From Azonexus sp. (lineage in GTDB: Bacteria > Pseudomonadota > Gammaproteobacteria > Burkholderiales > Rhodocyclaceae), in contig JAISPT010000046.1 of assembly GCA_031274715.1 (NCBI GenBank), forward strand, positions 1-7,802: a stretch of DNA of 7,802 nucleotides, read 5' to 3'. The position numbers and the translations under genes were made by a program. This document shows, in pieces, positions 1-6,051 of the stretch; within the stretch, counting starts at the first letter, position 1; every line of letters begins with the position of its first letter. Below the pieces are notes generated by a model, which was not told the origin of the DNA, ran no database searches, and saw nothing but the letters and a program-made list of their open reading frames with translations.

Positions 1-342
1 CTGTTTCATCGCCATCGGATTGCCGGGATCGACCGTCAAGTAATCAGCCACCGCGCCGATAACCCAACGCCACAGCGTCCGCCTGATGATTTCGGTATGT
101 ATCACGAACACCGGATTGCTGATCGGCAGGAACAGGCCGAGCAATATCCCGTCGAGAAAGGATTCGTGATTGGCGACCACCAGCAGGCGCTGGCTTTCGC
201 CATGCACGCCGGCGGCCAGCGCCTGCTCCAGACCCCGCACCCGCACGCGAAACAGAAACCGCATCAGGCCGCGCAACAGCAGGCGGAAAAGGGCGAACAA
301 CGCCGTTTGTGTTCTTGCAGCCGGGAATGATGTGTTTGTCAT
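1..342 (-). CDS. aas: Aas-like acyltransferase, N-terminal part (partial, runs off the left edge)
   Basis: Reading the minus strand from the ATG at 342-340 gives 114 codons open to the window edge. The LPLAT motif I is visible as NHESFLDG (His59, Asp64), followed by ILLGLFLP and, near the edge, a VDPGNPMAMK stretch. From memory, this order and wording closely match the N-terminus of E. coli Aas, the inner-membrane 2-acyl-glycerophosphoethanolamine acyltransferase fused to an acyl-ACP synthetase. That enzyme re-acylates lysophospholipids using fatty acids activated on ACP. The second acyltransferase motif and any AMP-ligase domain lie outside the window, so the fusion itself is inferred. An arginine-rich amphipathic stretch (about residues 20-36) precedes motif I, as in Aas. 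No strong ribosome binding site is seen before the ATG. The gene is divergent from the pigment-type operon and need not belong to it, though ACP-linked acyl transfer would suit it. A stand-alone PlsC-like acyltransferase is the alternative. Confidence 0.82.
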   Translation of the reverse strand, partial: MTNTSFPAARTQTALFALFRLLLRGLMRFLFRVRVRGLEQALAAGVHGESQRLLVVANHESFLDGILLGLFLPISNPVFVIHTEIIRRTLWRWVIGAVADYLTVDPGNPMAMKQ

Positions 343-601
343 AATTAAAATCTGCGTCAATTTAAAAATTCAGCACGCGCGTATGTAAAGTTATATCGTC
401 ATGTTGTGTCAACCCCCTGTAACAAGATATGCCTCTGCCATGTGAACCCCCGTATGTGCCAGGTGTATAGTTCGCTTTCTTTGAGCAGACCAAGCGCCAA
501 GGCATCCTTGATCACCGCCAAGCCTGCTCCCGCAGCAACTTCTCCGATCGTAAAAATAACTGCCGTCAAGCCAACAAATGTCAGGAAAGGAGTCGCGAAC
601 A
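343..601. other. Divergent intergenic region between aas and the halogenase operon
   Basis: This 259-bp spacer separates two divergent genes and should hold both promoters. It is AT-rich next to aas (about 340-372) and more mixed towards the halogenase. On the minus strand a perfect TTGACA (412-407) is visible, but the best -10-like hexamer, TATAAC (395-390), is only 11 nt away; at 17 nt the hexamer is a poor TTTACA. On the plus strand TATAGT (466-471) is a fair -10, with only a weak -35-like GTGAAC 18 nt upstream. Neither promoter can be assigned with confidence. No clear operator, riboswitch or strong hairpin is seen; a 5-bp stem CAAGG/CCTTG (498-510) is trivial. A minus-strand open frame (629-399) crosses most of the spacer and is discussed as a finding. 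Confidence 0.5.
588..592 (+). promoter_or_regulatory. Shine-Dalgarno site that fixes the halogenase start
   Basis: AGGAG, within the purine run AGGAAAGGAG (583-592), lies 9 nt before the ATG at 602. It supports that start over the upstream in-frame codon at 578 and over the next ATG at 629, which has no purine-rich leader. Confidence 0.7.
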
Positions 602-1933
602 ATGCAAACCCGGAATAATCCCGCTGCAATGGAATGTGATGTTCTCGTAATTGGTGGTGGCCCAGCCGGTTGTACCGTCGCGCCGCTGCTGGCAGAAAGG
701 GGGCATAAGGTGGTGGTGCTGGAAAAGGCTCATCATCCGCGCTTCCACATCGGCGAATCGTTGCTGCCGGCCAATTTGCCGTTGTTCGAGCGGCTCGGTG
801 TCGCCGAGGAAATTGCGGCCATCGGCGTGATCAAGCGGGGCGCGGAATTCGTTTCCTTCGCTGACAATCGCCAGCATCTCTACGAATTCGCCAAAGCATG
901 GAATAAGACCATGCCCCATGCCTATCAGGTGCTGCGTTCGAAGTTCGACGAAATCATGATCCGAAACGCTGAGAAGAAGGGTGTTGAAGTCCATGAAGGC
1001 TGCCGCGCGCGCAAAGTGGAATTTTTGCCCGACGACACCATCAACATTGAAGCCGAGAACGATGACGGCAGCAGCCGGCGCTGGCATGCCCGTTTCATTG
1101 TTGATGCTTCCGGCCGCGATACCTTTCTTGCCAACAAGTTTCAGATCAAGCATCGCAACCCCAAGCACAACAGTTCGTCGGTGTATGGTCACTTCGCCGG
1201 CGCGAAACGCCATGAGGGCGACGCGGAAGGCAATATCACCATCTTCTGGTTCGAGTATGGCTGGTTCTGGTTCATCCCGATGCAAGACGACCAGACCAGC
1301 ATCGGCATGGTGACCTGGCCTCATTTCATAAAAACGCGCGGCCAGCGCAGCATGACCGAGTTCCTGATGGACGGCATCGCCATGTGTCCGCCGCTCAAGG
1401 AACGCCTGATGAATGCCCGCCTGATCAACGAGGTCGAGGCGACCGGCAATTTCTCCTATGTTTCCGAACGCAACCACGGCAAGAATTATGTGCTGCTCGG
1501 CGATGCCTACGCCTTCATTGATCCGGTATTTTCTTCCGGCGTGCTGCTGGCCATGAACAGCGCCTTCATCGCCGCCGATGCCATTGACACCTGCCTGCGT
1601 GAGCCGGCCAAAGCGCCGGCGGCGCTGGCCGAATTCGACCGCCTGATGAAGCACGGCCCCAAAGAGTTTTCCTGGTTCATCTACCGCATCACCAATCCAA
1701 GCATGCGCGATCTGTTCATGCATCCACGCAATATTTTCCGGGTCGAGGAGGCGTTGTTGTCGCTGCTGGCCGGCGACATTTTCGGCAAGACGCCGATCTG
1801 GTCTTCCATCCGCATTCTGAAGGGCATTTATTATCTGACATCACTCTTCAATCCGGTGCGGTCATGGCGGGCCTGGAAGCGGCGGCGCTTCAACATCCAG
1901 CCGGTTGAAGACGCCGAAATGAGCCGCGCATGA
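602..1933 (+). CDS. FADH2-dependent halogenase (tryptophan-halogenase-like superfamily)
   Basis: This 443-residue flavoprotein is the first gene of the operon. The Rossmann motif GGGPAG (residues 18-23) follows a hydrophobic beta strand, and an IGES segment follows after PRFH. Three halogenase hallmarks are present: a lysine at residue 78 (IKRGAEF), where PrnA and RebH carry catalytic Lys79; WxWxIP as WFWFIP (221-226); and an Fx.Px.SxG-type motif, FIDPVFSSG (305-313). Such enzymes use reduced FAD, O2 and halide to make hypohalous acid, which the lysine passes to an electron-rich aromatic. A partner flavin reductase is not in the window. At 443 residues it is shorter than tryptophan halogenases (about 500-540) and nearer to phenol/pyrrole halogenases. 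The stop overlaps the chorismatase start by 4 nt (ATGA). A hydroxybenzoate, or the aryl polyene made from it, is the likely substrate, given bromination in xanthomonadins. A plain FAD monooxygenase is less likely with all three motifs intact. Confidence 0.87.
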   Translation: MQTRNNPAAMECDVLVIGGGPAGCTVAPLLAERGHKVVVLEKAHHPRFHIGESLLPANLPLFERLGVAEEIAAIGVIKRGAEFVSFADNRQHLYEFAKAWNKTMPHAYQVLRSKFDEIMIRNAEKKGVEVHEGCRARKVEFLPDDTINIEAENDDGSSRRWHARFIVDASGRDTFLANKFQIKHRNPKHNSSSVYGHFAGAKRHEGDAEGNITIFWFEYGWFWFIPMQDDQTSIGMVTWPHFIKTRGQRSMTEFLMDGIAMCPPLKERLMNARLINEVEATGNFSYVSERNHGKNYVLLGDAYAFIDPVFSSGVLLAMNSAFIAADAIDTCLREPAKAPAALAEFDRLMKHGPKEFSWFIYRITNPSMRDLFMHPRNIFRVEEALLSLLAGDIFGKTPIWSSIRILKGIYYLTSLFNPVRSWRAWKRRRFNIQPVEDAEMSRA

Positions 1934-2958
1934 CGGCAGCAACTCCGGTGGCGCAGTTCCAGTTGTCGCCGCCCGAACTGGCCGAACTTTCCGATGCCCG
2001 GCGACAGCGTGTGCTGGGCATCACTTGCATGGGCAGTCCGGCGGAAAGCTGGCAGAGTGAATTGCCGGTGCAGCATGTCGCCGCGCCATTACTCGGCGAC
2101 TCGTCCGGTGTGTTCAGCGAAGCCTGGCAGAGCGCCGAATCATGCCGCGCAGGCGAGGCTGCCGGTATCCGTTTCCGCTGCAACGGCAATGTCCTTTACG
2201 GGGTCATCAATCTCGACGAGGCCGGCTACCATGATACCGCGCTGCCTTTGCAACAGACCAGCGAGGATGCCTATCAGCGCATTTTCGCCCTGCTCGACCG
2301 CGAGTCTTATCCTTATCTGTGGCGGGTCTGGAATTATCTGGCCGACATCAACATTGAGCGCAACGGTCTGGAACGTTACCGGCAATTCAACATCGGCCGC
2401 CATAACGCCTTCGTTGCCTGTGGCCGTCTGGCCGAGGGCAAGGTACCGGCTGCCTGCGCGTTGGGTACGCGAAGCGGCCCGCTCACCATTGCCTTCATGG
2501 CAGGACGCAACGCGCCGGTGCCGATTGAAAATCCGCGTCAAGTCAGCGCTTATCGCTATCCCCGCCGATACGGCCCGATCAGCCCGACTTTTTCGCGGGC
2601 CGCGCTGGCGCAACTGCCCGGACAAGAGCTGCTGTTCATTTCGGGCACGGCCAGCATCGTCGGTCACCAGACCCTGCATGTCGGCGATGTCGCCGGTCAG
2701 ACGCGCGAAACGCTGACCAATATCGCGGCGCTGCTGGCAGCGGCCAATCAGCAGGCGCGCACAACGCCCTATACGCTCGGCGAGTTGAGCTTGCGAATTT
2801 ATATCCGGTACGCTGCGGACTACCCTTGCGTGCGAACCATCATTGAGGAGCAAATCGGAAAAGCAAATCCGGTTGTTTATGTGCAAGCCGATATTTGCCG
2901 CAGCGATCTGCTGGTCGAAATCGAGGCGCTGGCTTCGCATGCCTTGGGGAATTGTTGA
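1930..2958 (+). CDS. xanB2: Chorismatase (XanB2 / Hyg5 / FkbO family), hydroxybenzoate-forming
   Basis: This 342-residue cytosolic protein is about the length of XanB2 and FkbO. Family landmarks read in order: YLWRVWNYLADIN with QFNIGRHNAF in the first half, a VPAACALGT segment, NPRQVSAYRYPRRYGPISPTF in the middle, FISGTASIVGHQTLHVGD, and a C-terminal QADICR (Cys323) followed by VEIEA (Glu330, Glu332). These enzymes hydrolyse the enolpyruvyl ether of chorismate. FkbO yields a dihydroxycyclohexadiene carboxylate, Hyg5 gives 3-hydroxybenzoate, and XanB2 gives 3- and 4-hydroxybenzoate for xanthomonadin and ubiquinone. Next to an ACP and ketosynthase, the hydroxybenzoate-forming type is the better inference. 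The symbol is given by family and context; which isomer it makes is not readable from sequence alone. Translation is probably coupled to the halogenase through the ATGA overlap, since no good ribosome binding site precedes the ATG. An internal loss of function is not apparent. Confidence 0.88.
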   Translation: MTAATPVAQFQLSPPELAELSDARRQRVLGITCMGSPAESWQSELPVQHVAAPLLGDSSGVFSEAWQSAESCRAGEAAGIRFRCNGNVLYGVINLDEAGYHDTALPLQQTSEDAYQRIFALLDRESYPYLWRVWNYLADINIERNGLERYRQFNIGRHNAFVACGRLAEGKVPAACALGTRSGPLTIAFMAGRNAPVPIENPRQVSAYRYPRRYGPISPTFSRAALAQLPGQELLFISGTASIVGHQTLHVGDVAGQTRETLTNIAALLAAANQQARTTPYTLGELSLRIYIRYAADYPCVRTIIEEQIGKANPVVYVQADICRSDLLVEIEALASHALGNC

Positions 2959-2959
2959 C

Positions 2960-3793
2960 ATGGCATATCTGCGGCTGCTTGCTACGTTGACGGCATTGTT
3001 GCCCGCCCTTGCCTTCGCCGAGGGAGAGGGGAAGCCATTATGGGAAGCCGGTGTGGGCGTTACGGCGCTCAGTTTTCCCTCCTATCGCGGCTCCGACCAT
3101 CAGAGCCACTACCTGCTGCCGATACCCTATTTCGTCTACCGCGGCGATTTCCTCAAGGCCGACCGTCACGGAGTGCGCGGCAACTTTTTTGAAAGCGACC
3201 GCGTTGATTTCAAACTCAGCTTCTCGGCCTCGCCGCCTACGAGGAGCAAGGACGCGCCGATTCGCGACGGTATGCCCGAACTCCGGTCAACCATCGAGGT
3301 CGGACCGGAACTCGATTTCACGCTCTGGCGCTCGGCCAACCGGAATCGCTCCCTCAAGCTACGTCTGCCGGTGCGCACTGCCTTCACTGTCGAACGCTCG
3401 CCGCGCAGCGCCGGCTGGGTTTTTTCGCCCAATCTGAATCTGGATATCGGCGACCTGCCCGGTATGCCGGGCTGGAATCTGGGCTTCGTTGCCGGCCCCT
3501 ATTTCGCCACCCGCCGACAGCATGAGTACTTCTATGGCGTGTCCGCCGAATACGCCACGGCCACCCGTCCCGCCTACGAGGCCAAAGGCGGCTACAGCGG
3601 CAGCGCGTTTCTGGTATCCCTGTCGAAACGCTATGACAAGACTTGGGTAGGATTTTTTGCCCGTTACGATGCGCTTGCGCATACGGCCTTTGCCGACAGC
3701 CCGCTGGTGCGCCAAAAGCACAGCGCCGCCGCCGGTATCGCTGTCTCCTGGGTGCTTGGCGAGTCGAGCACGCGCGTGGGGGCCAATGACTAA
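2960..3793 (+). CDS. MipA/OmpV-family outer-membrane protein
   Basis: This 277-residue protein starts with a clear Sec signal peptide: AYLRLLATLTALLPALAFA, with probable cleavage after residue 20. The ATG at 2960 sits one base after the chorismatase stop, with GGGGA (2946-2950) upstream. The mature part has the MipA/OmpV pattern: GVGVTALSFPSYRGSD, LLPIPYFVYRGDFLKADR, then FFESDRVDFKLSFSASPP, RDGMPEL and GPELDFTLW, continuing as alternating hydrophobic and polar strands of a predicted beta barrel. The family includes E. coli MipA, an MltA-interacting protein, and Vibrio OmpV; biochemical roles are diverse. Its place in the middle of the operon suggests a task in outer-membrane placement or transport of the product, which is inference. 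The C-terminus does not end in the usual aromatic residue: after AVSWVLGES it carries a short polar tail of about nine residues, which also encodes the start of the next gene (8-nt overlap). Confidence 0.83.
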   Translation: MAYLRLLATLTALLPALAFAEGEGKPLWEAGVGVTALSFPSYRGSDHQSHYLLPIPYFVYRGDFLKADRHGVRGNFFESDRVDFKLSFSASPPTRSKDAPIRDGMPELRSTIEVGPELDFTLWRSANRNRSLKLRLPVRTAFTVERSPRSAGWVFSPNLNLDIGDLPGMPGWNLGFVAGPYFATRRQHEYFYGVSAEYATATRPAYEAKGGYSGSAFLVSLSKRYDKTWVGFFARYDALAHTAFADSPLVRQKHSAAAGIAVSWVLGESSTRVGAND

Positions 3794-4589
3794 GCAGTCA
3801 CACCGGCAGAGCCGTGCGCTCTGGTCGATTTACGAATATTTCGCCATGGTCATGGGCTTGGGTTTCCTTGCCTTGCTGTGCCTGCTCTGGTTGCCGTTCG
3901 CGCTGCTGCTGCATGTTTTGCTGCCGCGCAGGATCGGCCAGCCGGTTGGCCGTTTCCTCATCATGGCCGGCTTTCGTATTTATTTGCGCTTCCTGACGAT
4001 TGTTTGCGACATCCACTTTGACCTCGCCGAACTCGACAGCCTGCGTCATGACAAACCGCTGCTGCTGACCGCCAACCATCCGTCGCTGCTGGATGCGGTA
4101 ATGATCGTCTCGCGGTTTCCAAATATGGTGTGCGTCATGAAGGCCGCCTTGATGAACAACATTCTGTTCGGCTCGGCAGCAAGGCTGGCGCGCTACATTC
4201 CGAACCATGCGCCGCTCGATGTCGTGCTGCGCGCCCGCACGGCTTTGCGCGATGGCGCGCATTTGCTGATTTTTCCTGAAGGCACCCGCACCGTTCACTT
4301 TCCCATGGATGCCTGTACTGCGAGCGCTGGCCTCATCGCCCAGCGGGCGCGAGTGCCGGTGCAAACTTTGTTCATCGAATACAGTTCGCCCTATCTGGGC
4401 AAGGCTTGGTCGCTTGGACGGCCACCGGAACTGCCACTGTATTTTCGCATCCGCGTTGGCCGGCGCTTTGCGCCACCGGCCAATGTCGCTGCCTTCGCAG
4501 GTGAACTTGAAGCCTGCTTCCGTGCCGGATTGGCTGCCGATCCTGAAGATTCGGCCACCCTGCCCATCGCGCAGGAGGTTGCGCCCTGA
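3786..4589 (+). CDS. Membrane-anchored lysophospholipid acyltransferase-family protein (PlsC-like)
   Basis: This 267-residue protein begins at an ATG inside the end of the MipA/OmpV gene (8-nt overlap, G-rich stretch GGGGG at 3778-3782 before it). Residues about 18-45 form a strongly hydrophobic segment (MVMGLGFLALLCLLWLPFALLL), placing the enzyme at the inner membrane. The LPLAT catalytic motif I is NHPSLLDAV, with His98 and Asp103, and motif III is FPEGTRT (163-169), with Glu165 in the acceptor-phosphate-binding position. A region between them, VMKAALMNNILFGSAARLARYIPN, fits motif II of the fold. Members transfer acyl groups from ACP or CoA to a glycerophosphate or similar hydroxyl. Acyltransferases of this family recur in xanthomonadin and aryl-polyene clusters, where they are thought to join the polyene acid to a lipid carrier; that role is inferred here. 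Its stop overlaps the CTG proposed as the glycosyltransferase start, and its last codons hold that gene's AGGAGG. Confidence 0.87.
   Translation: MTKQSHRQSRALWSIYEYFAMVMGLGFLALLCLLWLPFALLLHVLLPRRIGQPVGRFLIMAGFRIYLRFLTIVCDIHFDLAELDSLRHDKPLLLTANHPSLLDAVMIVSRFPNMVCVMKAALMNNILFGSAARLARYIPNHAPLDVVLRARTALRDGAHLLIFPEGTRTVHFPMDACTASAGLIAQRARVPVQTLFIEYSSPYLGKAWSLGRPPELPLYFRIRVGRRFAPPANVAAFAGELEACFRAGLAADPEDSATLPIAQEVAP
4573..4578 (+). promoter_or_regulatory. Shine-Dalgarno AGGAGG that decides the glycosyltransferase start
   Basis: A perfect AGGAGG sits inside the acyltransferase 3' end. It is 7 nt before the CTG at 4586 and 28 nt before the first conventional alternative start, TTG at 4607. The spacing favours initiation at CTG 4586, or less likely at the adjacent ATT 4589. 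Confidence 0.65.
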
Positions 4590-5338
4590 TTCCTTCGGCC
4601 AGCCATTTGGTACTGATACCAAGCTACAACCCGGGGCCTCGCGCCTGCGAGACCGTCGCCGCCGCGCGCGCCTGCTGGGCGCCGGTTTGGGTCGTGGTAG
4701 ACGGCAGCACCGACGGCAGTGCCGGGATGTTGCAGGAAATGGCGGCCAGCGATCCGCTCTTGCGCATCATCGTATTGCCGGAAAATCAGGGCAAGGGCGC
4801 TGCCGTGCTGGCCGGCGCCAGCGCCGCCGCCGAGCGGGGTTATACGCATGTGTTGACCATGGATGCCGACGGCCAGCATCCGGCCCATTTGATTGCCGAG
4901 TTCATGCGCGCTTCGCAGGCACAACCGGCCGCGATGGTGCTTGGCAAGCCGGTGTTCGCCGCCGACGCGCCGCGTTTGCGCGTCAATGGGCGCAAGGTAT
5001 CGAACTGGTGGGCCAACCTCGAAACACTCTGGTCGGGCATTGGCGATTCGCTGTACGGCTTTCGCGTCTATCCGGTCGCGCCCCTGCTGCGCGTAATGCG
5101 TTCCGGCCGCTGGATGCGCCGTTTCGATTTCGACCCCGAAGTTGTGGTGCGGCTGGCTTGGGCCGGTGTGCCACCGGTCAACCTGCCTGCCCCCGTGCGC
5201 TACTTCGCCGCTGCCGAGGGCGGCGTCTCGCATTTCAACTATCTACGCGACAACACCCTGCTGACCTGGATGCACACGCGCCTGTTTCTCGGCTTTCTGC
5301 TGCGCCTGCCGCGTTTGATCCAGCAGCGTGCCCACTAA
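4586..5338 (+). CDS. Glycosyltransferase family 2 protein, probable CTG start
   Basis: About 250 residues with a GT-A fold signature. The first beta strand is HLVLIPSYNPG. VVDGSTDGS (Asp39) is the nucleotide-sugar-binding loop. An ENQGKGAAVLAG segment follows, and DADGQHP (Asp93, Asp95) is the metal-binding DxD. Such enzymes transfer a sugar from a UDP- or GDP-sugar, or move it to a polyprenyl phosphate as in DPM1-like enzymes. There is no clear transmembrane helix, only a hydrophobic arginine-bearing C-terminal segment (about residues 229-245) that could touch the membrane. No ATG, GTG or TTG lies in frame near the ribosome binding site. The frame there reads CTG ATT CCT, with CTG overlapping the upstream stop as CTGA, so I place the start at 4586; TTG at 4607 would lose only seven residues. 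Lying between an acyltransferase and a PAP2 gene, it probably builds a glycosylated lipid carrier or decorates the polyene; the sugar and acceptor are unknown. Confidence 0.85.
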   Translation: MIPSASHLVLIPSYNPGPRACETVAAARACWAPVWVVVDGSTDGSAGMLQEMAASDPLLRIIVLPENQGKGAAVLAGASAAAERGYTHVLTMDADGQHPAHLIAEFMRASQAQPAAMVLGKPVFAADAPRLRVNGRKVSNWWANLETLWSGIGDSLYGFRVYPVAPLLRVMRSGRWMRRFDFDPEVVVRLAWAGVPPVNLPAPVRYFAAAEGGVSHFNYLRDNTLLTWMHTRLFLGFLLRLPRLIQQRAH

Positions 5339-5396
5339 GATCGTGGCCGGAGACATGAAACCTGCTGCGAGATCCGGCTGGAAGTACAATTTTGGC

Positions 5397-6020
5397 ATGC
5401 ACCTGCGCCGTTATCTGCTGTTCAAAGTGGCCGGCATAACAGCATTCATTTCTCTTTTCTTCGTCGCCTATTTTCATATCCTGTACGCTACTGCAAGTCG
5501 AGCCAGCATGATGCCGCTCACTTTCATTGACGATCTGGTCGGTTTTCACCCGCTGGCTTTTTATCCTTATGCCTCGCTCTGGGTTTATGCCGGTCTGGCG
5601 CCCATCATCATGCCGAGCTTGCGCGAGTTGATCGTCTATGGCCTCTGGGCTGCCGCCCTCTGCATCACCGGATTGGCCTGTTTCTGGTTCTGGCCGACAG
5701 CCGTGCCGCCGCTGCAAATCGACACCAGCCTTTACACCGGTTTCAGCCTGATTCATGGCCTCGACGCTTCGGGCAATGCCTGCCCGTCGCTGCATATCGC
5801 CACTGCCGTCTTTACGGCCATCTGGCTGCACCGGCTGCTGGCAGAAAGTAGTACTCCGCGCTGGCTGCAAGTCGTAAACTGGTTCTGGTGCGCTATCATC
5901 GCCTGGTCAACCGTAGCAACGGGTCAGCATGTAGCGCTTGATGTGCTGGGTGGCGGCATTTTGGGCTTGGTTTTCGCCCGCGCATCGCTGTGGAGACGGG
6001 CGGCAAGGCAGCGGTTATGA
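5397..6020 (+). CDS. PAP2-superfamily membrane phosphatase / phosphotransferase
   Basis: About 207 residues and roughly six transmembrane helices (near 9-28, 47-66, 72-92, 134-150, 157-175, 181-196). The catalytic motifs of the PAP2 superfamily are visible: CPSLH (Pro130 to His133) and the C3-type STVATGQHVALD, with His178 as presumed nucleophile and Asp182. The canonical C3 motif is SRx5Hx3D; here threonine (Thr172) replaces arginine. The first motif (Kx6RP) is not evident. From memory, PSLH together with an ST...QH...D motif resembles the AUR1/PAP2_3 branch, which includes phosphotransferases acting on lipid head groups. The start is uncertain: GTG 5328 overlaps the glycosyltransferase, ATG 5355 has GGAG only 2 nt away, and ATG 5397 has GGAAG 12 nt upstream and begins right before the first helix. 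I prefer 5397. A role in dephosphorylating or exchanging the head group of a lipid-linked intermediate is inferred from context. Confidence 0.8.
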   Translation: MHLRRYLLFKVAGITAFISLFFVAYFHILYATASRASMMPLTFIDDLVGFHPLAFYPYASLWVYAGLAPIIMPSLRELIVYGLWAAALCITGLACFWFWPTAVPPLQIDTSLYTGFSLIHGLDASGNACPSLHIATAVFTAIWLHRLLAESSTPRWLQVVNWFWCAIIAWSTVATGQHVALDVLGGGILGLVFARASLWRRAARQRL

Positions 6021-6051
6021 TACGAACCAGCAAAATATCATGGAGTAGTTT

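Noticed and set aside
97..388. Two short plus-strand open frames at the left end
   Set aside because: They lie opposite the Aas-like coding frame with its NHESFLDG motif and encode Gln/His/Arg-rich text without a domain.
384..412. Sigma-70 promoter for aas (TTGACA at 412-407)
   Set aside because: The -35 is perfect but the only good -10 (TATAAC) is at 11-nt spacing, and at 17 nt the hexamer matches only 3 of 6, so I do not list it as a promoter.
442..471. Sigma-70 promoter for the halogenase operon (TATAGT at 466-471)
   Set aside because: The -35 region is weak (GTGAAC) and there is no extended -10, so it stays a possibility inside the intergenic entry.
581..1723. Long minus-strand open frame (380 codons) antisense to the halogenase
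   Set aside because: It is the antisense shadow of a GC-rich gene: the plus strand carries halogenase motifs and the minus translation has no recognisable domain.
4391..5233. Minus-strand open frame antisense to the glycosyltransferase
   Set aside because: No domain pattern; explained by codon-position GC bias of the plus-strand genes.
4309..5358. Plus-strand open frame of 349 codons across the acyltransferase and glycosyltransferase
   Set aside because: Arginine/alanine-rich low-complexity translation in a shifted frame. The true frames here contain FPEGTRT and DADGQH motifs.
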